The position numbers and the translations under genes were made by a program. Under the pieces are notes generated by a model. The model saw nothing but the letters and a program-made list of their open reading frames with translations. It had not been told where the DNA came from and did no database searches. Source: Hymenobacter guriensis (GTDB lineage: Bacteria; Bacteroidota; Bacteroidia; Cytophagales; Hymenobacteraceae). Taken from it: a DNA stretch of 64,000 nucleotides. Shown piece after piece: positions 45,286-51,721 of the stretch (positions within the stretch are counted from its first letter, which is position 1; each line of letters starts with the position of its first letter). Where the stretch lies: NCBI RefSeq assembly GCF_015773195.1, contig NZ_JADWYK010000005.1, positions 124,001-188,000 on the forward strand, in the 5' to 3' direction.

Positions 45286-45756
45286 TTACTTCAGGCTGAG
45301 GATGTAGCGGGTCATTTCCTCGGCGTCTTTCTGGGAAAGGCCGGAGTGGGGCGTCATGGCAACATCACCCCAGTTGCCGCTGCCGCCGGTTATGATTTTC
45401 TTGGCCAGCATGCTCACGTTGGCCTCCGTAGCGGGGTATTTCGCGGCCACATCTTTGTAGGCCGGACCCAGCAGCTTCTCGGCTTCGCGGTGGCAGCTGG
45501 CGCAGTCGGCCGACTGGATGAGCTTGGCCCCGCCGGCCACGGCACCACCCGTAGGCGCCGTCCCAATTTTGGTGGCGTTGGTGTCTACCTGGGGTTGGCG
45601 GGCCACGGCGCTGATGTTGGCGCCGGTGGTGCTGTCCTGGGCCGGCACGGTTTCATCGGCCAATGTGTAGGATTCCTTGGCGGCGGGTTTATCGGATTCG
45701 GAGCTGCAGGAGGCCAGGGCGGCGCAGAGCGTTAAGAGCAGGAACGCGTTTTTCAT
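45286..45756 (-). CDS. c-type cytochrome lipoprotein
   Basis: A 156-residue exported protein from ATG 45756, with a lipobox ALASC (Cys17) and a 50-residue linker. The haem site CASCH is at 85-89 and the likely axial Met is in VAMTPHSGLS. LLGPAYKDVAAKY and MTRYILSLK are typical of class I cytochromes c. It would take electrons from a periplasmic dehydrogenase. The GMC flavoprotein and its small subunit encoded upstream in this locus are the obvious donors. It is 16 bases downstream of a TIM-barrel epimerase gene. Confidence 0.9.
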   Translation of the reverse strand: MKNAFLLLTLCAALASCSSESDKPAAKESYTLADETVPAQDSTTGANISAVARQPQVDTNATKIGTAPTGGAVAGGAKLIQSADCASCHREAEKLLGPAYKDVAAKYPATEANVSMLAKKIITGGSGNWGDVAMTPHSGLSQKDAEEMTRYILSLK

Positions 45757-45772
45757 GGATAGTTCGGTGAGG

Positions 45773-46825
45773 TTAGAGGCCGAGCAGGCTGCTGTTGCGG
45801 GCTGCGTCGATGCCGGAGGCGGCAAAGTCGTCGAATACCTTGTCGGTGACGCGGATGATGTGGTTTTGGATGAAGGGGGCGCCTTCGCGGGCTCCGTCTT
45901 CGGGGTGCTTGAGGGCGCATTCCCACTCCAGCACGGCCCAGCCGGGATAGTCGTACTGAGTGAGCTTGCTGAAAATGGCGTTGAAATCCACCTGCCCGTC
46001 GCCGAGGGAGCGGAAGCGGCCAGCGCGGTCGGCCCAGCCCTGGTAGCCTCCGTACACGCCCTGGCGGCCGGTGGGGTTGAACTCCGCATCCTTCACGTGG
46101 AAGGCCCGGATTCGCTCGTGGTAGATGTCGATGTACTCCAGGTAATCCAGGCACTGCAGCACGAAGTGGGAGGGGTCGTAGAGCAGGCAGGCGCGCGGGT
46201 GGTGGTCTACTTTCGCCAGAAACTGTTCGTAGCTCACGCCGTCGTGCAGGTCCTCGCCAGCATGAATTTCGTAGCACACATCCACGCCGCACTCGTCAAA
46301 CACGTCCAGAATAGGCCGCCAGCGGCGGGCCAGCTCCGTAAAGCCCGTTTCCACGAGGCCGGCCGGGCGCTGGGGCCAGGGGTACATGTAAGGCCAGAGC
46401 AGCGCCCCGCTGAAGGTGGCGTGGGCCGTAAGCCCCAGCCGCTGCGAAGCCTGCGCGGCGTACTTGAGCTGCTGCACGGCCCACTGCTGCCGGGCGGCGG
46501 GGTTGCCGCGCACCGTCTCGGGCGCGAAACCGTCGAACAGCTGGTCGTACACAGGATTTACCGCCACCAGCTGGCCCTGCAGGTGAGTGGATAGCTCGGT
46601 GATTTCCAGGCCGGCCGCCTGCACCGTGCCGCGCAACTCGTCGGCGTAGGTCTGGCTTTCGGCCGCCAGCTTCAGGTCGATAAAGCGGCTGTCCAGCGTG
46701 GGCAGCTGCAGGCCTTTGTAGCCCAGACCGGCGGCCCACTCACAAATATTAGCGAGGCTGTTAAACGGGGCCTGGTCGCCGATGAACTGGGCCAGAAAAA
46801 TGCCGGGTCCTTTGATGGTTTTCAT
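45773..46825 (-). CDS. Sugar phosphate isomerase/epimerase-type TIM barrel
   Basis: A 350-residue cytoplasmic AP-endonuclease-2-like barrel: GIFLAQFIGDQAPFNSL at the start, GYKGLQLPTLDSRFIDL, AHATFSGALLWPYMYPWPQR, VCYEIHAGEDLHDG with the metal-ligand Glu, LLYDPSHFVLQ, AFHVKDAEFNP and WAVLEWECALKHPEDG. The Glu, Asp-x-x-His and terminal Glu pattern fits a metal-dependent sugar isomerase/epimerase. Members of this branch occur in inositol and keto-sugar loci. Same strand as the dehydrogenase gene upstream. Confidence 0.9.
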   Translation of the reverse strand: MKTIKGPGIFLAQFIGDQAPFNSLANICEWAAGLGYKGLQLPTLDSRFIDLKLAAESQTYADELRGTVQAAGLEITELSTHLQGQLVAVNPVYDQLFDGFAPETVRGNPAARQQWAVQQLKYAAQASQRLGLTAHATFSGALLWPYMYPWPQRPAGLVETGFTELARRWRPILDVFDECGVDVCYEIHAGEDLHDGVSYEQFLAKVDHHPRACLLYDPSHFVLQCLDYLEYIDIYHERIRAFHVKDAEFNPTGRQGVYGGYQGWADRAGRFRSLGDGQVDFNAIFSKLTQYDYPGWAVLEWECALKHPEDGAREGAPFIQNHIIRVTDKVFDDFAASGIDAARNSSLLGL

Positions 46826-46828
46826 TTT

Positions 46829-46914
46829 GAGAGCTTAGAGCAGAGAACTTAGAGCGTAGGTTTTTTCGATAGAACTGAGTCTGAACTCTAAGGTCTTTGC
46901 TCTAAGCTCTCAAT
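46829..46914. repeat. Inverted repeat of a third type overlapping a stop codon
   Basis: GAGAGCTTAGAGCAGAGAAC at the left is largely complementary to the right arm ending TTTGCTCTAAGCTCTC. It is unrelated to families A and B. The right arm supplies the last codons and the TAG stop of the Gfo/Idh/MocA gene. Confidence 0.8.
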
Positions 46915-48063
46915 AGCCGGGAAATCCGTCCACTTCTGCGCGGAGCGGCCCGAGGCAATGACGTTTTCAATGAAGGCCATGCCCCGCACCCCATCCTCAA
47001 TACCCGGATAATCCTGGGCTTCGGGTGGGGCGGGCTGGCCGGTTTGTTCGGCCAGTAGGGTCAGGGCGAAGTTGCGGTAGAGGTTGGCAAAGGCTTCGAG
47101 GTAGCCCTCAGGGTGGCCGGCCGGAATGCGGCTGTTGTGGCGGGCGGCGGCACTAAGGTAGCCCGCGCCCGTGCGCCGGATTTCGGTGGGCCGGCCCAGC
47201 CACTTCACCAGCAGCGTGTTGGCGTCGGCCTGCTGCCAGTCGAGGCCGCCTTTTTCCCCGTAGATGCGCAGGCGCACGTTGTTTTCCTCACCCGCCGCCA
47301 CTTGGGTAGCTACCAATACGCCGCTGGCCCCACCGGTCAAGCGGAGGAGCACGGCGCCGTCATCATCCAGCTGGCGACCAGGCACTACGGTATTGATGTC
47401 GGCGCAGAGCTGAGTCGTCTGCAGGCCGCTTACGTATTCTAGCAGGTTAAAGGCGTGCGTGCCGATGTCGCCCATGGAGCCGGCTACGCCGCTGCGGGCG
47501 GGGTCGGTGCGCCAGGCAGCCTGCTTGTTGCTGCCGCCCTCCTCGAAGTTGCTTAGCCAGCCCTGGGGGTACTCCACGTACACTTTGCGGATGGTGCCCA
47601 ACTCCCCGGAAGCCACCAGCTGGCGGGCCTCCTTGAGCATGGGGTAGCCCGTGTAGGTGTGCGTGAGGCAGAGCCGGCGGCCGGTGGCTGCAACCACCGA
47701 CCGTAACTCCTTAGCCTCCGCCAGAGAAAACGTCATCGGCTTGTCCAGCACCACGTCGAACCCGCTTTCCAAGGCCAGCTTGGCCGGCGCAAAGTGCAGG
47801 TGATTCGGCGTGACGATGCTGATGACCTGCACCCGCTCATTGGCTGGCCGCTGGGCTTCCTGAGCAATCAGCTCCTGGTAGGAGCCGTACACACGGTCCG
47901 GAGCCAGCCCCAGCTCCTGCCCGGTAGCCCGGGAAGTGTCGGGGTTGCTGCTGAAGGCACCGGCGGTGAGCTCATACAGGCCATCCATCGCTGCGGCCAT
48001 GCGGTGCACCGCCCCGATGAACGCGCCCTGCCCCCCGCCAATCATGCCCAGTCGTAGTTTCAT
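46888..48063 (-). CDS. Gfo/Idh/MocA family oxidoreductase
   Basis: A 391-residue NAD(P)-dependent dehydrogenase. [19 protein letters not shown] is the Rossmann start, [20 protein letters not shown] and [17 protein letters not shown] contain the EKP-like catalytic Lys (here DKP), and [17 protein letters not shown] the conserved GxxxxH motif. It oxidises or reduces a sugar or cyclitol in the cytoplasm. The final residues IESLEQRP are encoded by an intergenic-type repeat, so the natural C-terminus may have been altered. Confidence 0.93.
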   Translation of the reverse strand: MKLRLGMIGGGQGAFIGAVHRMAAAMDGLYELTAGAFSSNPDTSRATGQELGLAPDRVYGSYQELIAQEAQRPANERVQVISIVTPNHLHFAPAKLALESGFDVVLDKPMTFSLAEAKELRSVVAATGRRLCLTHTYTGYPMLKEARQLVASGELGTIRKVYVEYPQGWLSNFEEGGSNKQAAWRTDPARSGVAGSMGDIGTHAFNLLEYVSGLQTTQLCADINTVVPGRQLDDDGAVLLRLTGGASGVLVATQVAAGEENNVRLRIYGEKGGLDWQQADANTLLVKWLGRPTEIRRTGAGYLSAAARHNSRIPAGHPEGYLEAFANLYRNFALTLLAEQTGQPAPPEAQDYPGIEDGVRGMAFIENVIASGRSAQKWTDFPAIESLEQRP

Positions 48064-48089
48064 TCGGTTATTGGTTGATTTGGAAGAAC

Positions 48090-48242
48090 GTCATGCTGCG
48101 CTTGTAAAAGCATCTGGTATGCTGACGTTGTGAAAGTAGCTGTCATGCTGAGCGGAGCCGAAGCATCTCTACTGCTTTGTTATGGCGGTGGGTATTACTA
48201 CACTACCAAGATGCTTCGGCTGCGCTCAGCATGACGTTCTGA
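48090..48242. repeat. Family A hairpin repeat, compound
   Basis: A partial copy (GTCATGCTGCGCTTGTAAAAG) is followed by a fuller one (GTCATGCTGAGCGGAGCCGA) whose complement ends at CTCAGCATGACGTTC. This fits one element inserted next to, or into, another. It lies between the subunit-3-like gene and the Gfo/Idh/MocA gene. Confidence 0.85.
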
Positions 48243-48253
48243 TTCCTGGAAAA

Positions 48254-48868
48254 TCAGGTCGTAGCCCAGGCTTTGTCGCCCTTTTTGTAGGGCACGCAGC
48301 CATCGTACTTGCCGGGGACGGGCAGGTAGCGGAGGGCTTTGGTGGCGCCTACTTCGGAGGTGAAGTAACCGAGCAGCGTCAGCTCCTTGATCATGCGGAA
48401 GTAGTGGTTGGGCGCTTCCGGCTTTTTGGTTTTGATGTAGTTTTTCTGCTCGGCATCCAGGGCCGTGAGCAGGGCCGTGCGCTGGGCCGCATTCAAAGCC
48501 AGGAAGCCCTTGCTGTACTTCTGCTTGGCAGCGTCTTCGAGCTTGGTCAGGCCTTGCTTGAACACCTGCTGGTCGTCGGGGCGGTAACAGTCGCGCACCA
48601 TTACGGCCATAAAGCTGCCTACATCGGCGGCCTTAGCTCCGGGTGATTTAGTGGGAGGCAGAATGGTGTCACCCACTTCGTTCAGGTAAGCCACCTGCTC
48701 GGCGTTGAGCACAGCCGGTAGCTCTTTGGGCGCGGCCGTTGGGGGTGTTTTTGCCGTGGTTTTTTCCTCGCTGGGGGAGGAGCAGCTGCTCAGGAAATAG
48801 TCGCCCCCGATAACGGCTCCGCCCATCAGCAGTGCTACGCGGGCCAGGGCATCACGTCGGTTCATCAT
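48254..48868 (-). CDS. Gluconate 2-dehydrogenase subunit 3-like protein
   Basis: A 204-residue exported protein. Its N-terminus has a twin-arginine motif (NRRDALARVALLMGG) and a lipobox-like LSSC. The mature domain (VLNAEQVAYLNEVGDTILPP, TKSPGAKAADVGSFMAVMV, ITLLGYFTSEVG-like) is that of the small subunit of gluconate and glucoside 3-dehydrogenases, which carries its flavoprotein partner through the Tat system. It starts 12 bases after the stop of the GMC gene, so the two form one complex and one operon. Confidence 0.92.
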   Translation of the reverse strand: MMNRRDALARVALLMGGAVIGGDYFLSSCSSPSEEKTTAKTPPTAAPKELPAVLNAEQVAYLNEVGDTILPPTKSPGAKAADVGSFMAVMVRDCYRPDDQQVFKQGLTKLEDAAKQKYSKGFLALNAAQRTALLTALDAEQKNYIKTKKPEAPNHYFRMIKELTLLGYFTSEVGATKALRYLPVPGKYDGCVPYKKGDKAWATT

Positions 48869-48880
48869 CGTTAGTAGGGG

Positions 48881-50557
48881 TTAGAGGTTTTGTTTTTTGA
48901 GCTCACCCACGGCGTGGTCTACCGCGCGGGCCGTGAGGGCCAGGTAGGTGAGAGAAGGGTTCTGACAAGCCGAGGACGTCATGCAGGCACCGTCGGTGAC
49001 GTACACGTTGGGGGCGTCCCACACTTGGTTGTGGGCATTCAGGACCGAGGTTTTCGGGTCGCGGCCCATGCGGGCAGTGCCCATTTCGTGGATGCCGCCG
49101 CCCATGTTGTAGCCGTTGTTGTAAGTGCGCACGTTTTTCAGGCCCGCCTTCTCCAGCATTTCCTGCCCGTCCTGCATCATGTCGATGCGCATTTTCTGCT
49201 CGTTTTCCCGGATGGTCGCGTCGATGGCCAGCACAGGCAGGCCCCACTTGTCTTTCTTGGTTTTGTCGAGGAAGGCGCGGTTGTCGTGGTAGGGCAGGGT
49301 TTCGCCGAACGCGCCCAGGCCCATCGTCCACTGCCCGGGCTCCGACAGCGCATCCTTGAAGTCGCCGCCGATGCTCATTTCGGCAATGTCGCGGCTCCAG
49401 CCTTCCCGGCCGGCACCGCCCTGGTAGCCGAAGCCCCGGATATAGTCGCGCTTGTCCCCGAACAGATTGCGGAAGCGCGGCACGTAAATGCCGTTGGCGC
49501 GGCGGCCGTACACGTATTTATCCTCGTAGCCGGGCATCTCCCCGTAGGCACCGGTCCGGAAGTGGTGGTCCATCAGGTTGTGGCCCAACTCCCCGCTGCT
49601 GCTTCCCAGGCCCTCGGGCCACACGTCGGTGGCCGAGTTCATCAGCACCCAGGCCGAATTCAGCGTGGAAGCATTGAGGAACACGATTTTGGCGTAGTAC
49701 TCGTAGGTCTGGTTGGTTTCCGCGTCCAGTACTTCTACGCCCTTAGCCCGCTTGGTGTCCTTGTCGTAGAGGATTTTAGTGACGATGGAAAACGGCCGCA
49801 GCGTGAGGTTGCCCGTGGCCATAGCCGCCGGCAACGTGGCCGACTGCGTGCTGAAGTAAGCCCCGAACGGGCAGCCCAGCCAGCACTTGTTGCGGTACTG
49901 GCAGTTCACGCGGTTGTGGTGGGGCTTGGTGATGTTGGCCGTGCGCCCAATCACCATGTGGCGGTCTTTGTAATGCTTGCGGATGCGGGCGGCCACGTCC
50001 TTTTCCACGCAGTTCATCTCCATGGGCGGCATAAACTCGCCGTCGGGGAGTTGGGGGAGGCCGTCGCGGTTGCCGCTGATGCCCGCAAACTTCTCGGCGT
50101 GGCTATACCAGGGCGCTATGTCCTTGTAGCGAATGGGCCAGTCCACGGCAATGCCGTCCTTGGCGTTGGCCTCAAAATCGTACTCACTCCAGCGGTAGCT
50201 TTGCCGGCCCCACATCAGGGAGCGGCCACCCACCTGGTAGCCCCGGAACCAGTCGAAGGGCTTCACCTCCACGTAGGGACTTTCCTTTTCCTTTACCCAG
50301 AAATCCAGGTTGCTTTCGTTGAGGGTATAGTCCCGGCTCAGCACCGGGTAGTCCTTCACCATCTGCTCGGTTTTGCCGCCGCGGTGGGCAAACTCCCAGG
50401 GGTTCTTGTTGGCATTCACGTAGTCCTTGATGTGCTCTACGTTGCGGCCCCGCTCCAGCATAATGGTTTTCAGGCCTTTCTCGGTCAGCTCCTTGGCAGC
50501 CATGCCGCCCGAAATGCCGGATCCGATGACGATGGCGTCATAGGTATTCTTTTCCAT
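48881..50557 (-). CDS. GMC-family flavoprotein dehydrogenase (glucoside 3-dehydrogenase/gluconate dehydrogenase type)
   Basis: A 558-residue FAD enzyme. AIVIGSGISGGMAAKELTE is the FAD loop, VGGRSLMWGRQSYRW the second GMC block, and GGIHEMGTARMG with SACQNPSLTYLAL the C-terminal catalytic His and Asn. Cys219, Cys225 and Cys229 in VNCQYRNKCWLGCPFG resemble the cysteine cluster that holds an iron-sulphur centre in related FAD-dependent glucose dehydrogenases. No own signal is seen, so export would rely on the Tat-targeted subunit 3 encoded next. Likely role: oxidation of a sugar hydroxyl, probably at C3. Confidence 0.93.
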   Translation of the reverse strand: MEKNTYDAIVIGSGISGGMAAKELTEKGLKTIMLERGRNVEHIKDYVNANKNPWEFAHRGGKTEQMVKDYPVLSRDYTLNESNLDFWVKEKESPYVEVKPFDWFRGYQVGGRSLMWGRQSYRWSEYDFEANAKDGIAVDWPIRYKDIAPWYSHAEKFAGISGNRDGLPQLPDGEFMPPMEMNCVEKDVAARIRKHYKDRHMVIGRTANITKPHHNRVNCQYRNKCWLGCPFGAYFSTQSATLPAAMATGNLTLRPFSIVTKILYDKDTKRAKGVEVLDAETNQTYEYYAKIVFLNASTLNSAWVLMNSATDVWPEGLGSSSGELGHNLMDHHFRTGAYGEMPGYEDKYVYGRRANGIYVPRFRNLFGDKRDYIRGFGYQGGAGREGWSRDIAEMSIGGDFKDALSEPGQWTMGLGAFGETLPYHDNRAFLDKTKKDKWGLPVLAIDATIRENEQKMRIDMMQDGQEMLEKAGLKNVRTYNNGYNMGGGIHEMGTARMGRDPKTSVLNAHNQVWDAPNVYVTDGACMTSSACQNPSLTYLALTARAVDHAVGELKKQNL

Positions 50558-50646
50558 AAGAAATGGGTGGGAAGAGTGTCAGTTGTGGGGTTGTCTGTGA
50601 CCAGTCATCAGCCCTGGCAAGGACTGACCACCAGCTTCACAGCCAG

Positions 50647-51531
50647 CTAGATGAGGTTGCGCTTGATGTGCGTGATGCTCTGCTGAATGCTGTCGAAGGG
50701 CGAGCCGGGCGTTTGGTCCTGCTCCACGAAGAAGTGCTTGAGACCCGCCAGCTTGGCCTGGGCGAAGATGCGTTTGAAGTCGATGCTGCCGTTGCCTACT
50801 TCGGTGAAGTTCTGCTGGGGCGTCTTGTCCATGTCCTTCACGTGCCAGAGCGGGAAGCGGCCGGGATTCTGCTTGAACAGCTCCACCGGGTCGTGGCCGG
50901 CCTTGGTGGCCCAGTAGAGGTCGAGCTCCATCTGCACCAGGTTCTTGTCGGTTTCCTTGAGCAGCACGTCGTAGGGAAGCTGGCCGTTCTGGGCCGCAAA
51001 CTCGAAGTCGTGGTTGTGGTAAGCCATCTGGATGCCGGCCTTTTTGCACCGTTCCCCGGCTTTGTTCAGGCGCTCGGCCAGCAGCTTGTAATGGTCGAGG
51101 CTACCGCGCTCCGACTCGGTTAGCCAGGCACATACCATGTACTTGATGCCCACCTGGGCGGCATCGTCCACGGCCTTGTCCCAGCCGTGCAGGATGGTGC
51201 CTTGCGTGGGCTGGCCGTTATTTTCCTGCTCCCCCAGCAGGTAGTGGCTGCTGGGCATCTTCAGGCCGTTCTGCTTGAGCACCTTGGCAAAAGCAGCCGG
51301 CTCCATGCCATAGAATTTCTGGTTGCCGGTGTAGGTGGCGCCTTCCATACAGGTGTAGCCCAGTTTAGCTACCCGGGCCAGCGTACCGGCCGGGTCCTGC
51401 TGCATGGCGTCGCGCACCGTGTACAGCTGCAGGCCGATACCTTTTTTGGAAGAAGCCAGCAACTCCGGGCTGAGCAAAACGCCCGCAGAGAACAGCGCGG
51501 CGGACTTAACGAATGTGCGGCGGGAATGCAT
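50647..51531 (-). CDS. Tat-exported sugar isomerase/epimerase-type TIM barrel
   Basis: A 294-residue AP-endonuclease-2-like barrel with a twin-arginine signal (HSRRTFVKSAALFSAGVLLS). Blocks: GIGLQLYTVRDAMQQDPAGT, VAKLGYTCMEGATYTG, QMAYHNHDFEFA, VQMELDLYWATKAGHDPVEL with the metal-ligand Glu and Asp, WHVKDMD and GLKHFFVEQDQT. Family members in keto-sugar loci act in the periplasm on oxidised glycosides. It opens the gene series that continues with the GMC flavoprotein 89 bases downstream. Confidence 0.92.
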   Translation of the reverse strand: MHSRRTFVKSAALFSAGVLLSPELLASSKKGIGLQLYTVRDAMQQDPAGTLARVAKLGYTCMEGATYTGNQKFYGMEPAAFAKVLKQNGLKMPSSHYLLGEQENNGQPTQGTILHGWDKAVDDAAQVGIKYMVCAWLTESERGSLDHYKLLAERLNKAGERCKKAGIQMAYHNHDFEFAAQNGQLPYDVLLKETDKNLVQMELDLYWATKAGHDPVELFKQNPGRFPLWHVKDMDKTPQQNFTEVGNGSIDFKRIFAQAKLAGLKHFFVEQDQTPGSPFDSIQQSITHIKRNLI

Positions 51532-51721
51532 GCGGCAGATTTAGGAAAGAGTGGAAGCCAAAGCTCCATTTCTCCGGATATGCGCTTATGCAGTAATTAC
51601 ACCGCCTGTGTGTATGCTCAACAATAAGGTTAAAATGCCTGTCAGTCAGTAAATTAAATTTATAATGTTGCTCGAAAACAGGCATAGCCTATCAGTTTTT
51701 GAACGCTTCACACACAATTTT

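Noticed and set aside
48890..50650. A 586-codon open frame antisense to the GMC dehydrogenase gene
   Set aside because: High GC with strong third-position bias keeps antisense frames open. The protein is rich in His, Val and Ala with no domain, and the minus-strand gene explains the stretch fully.
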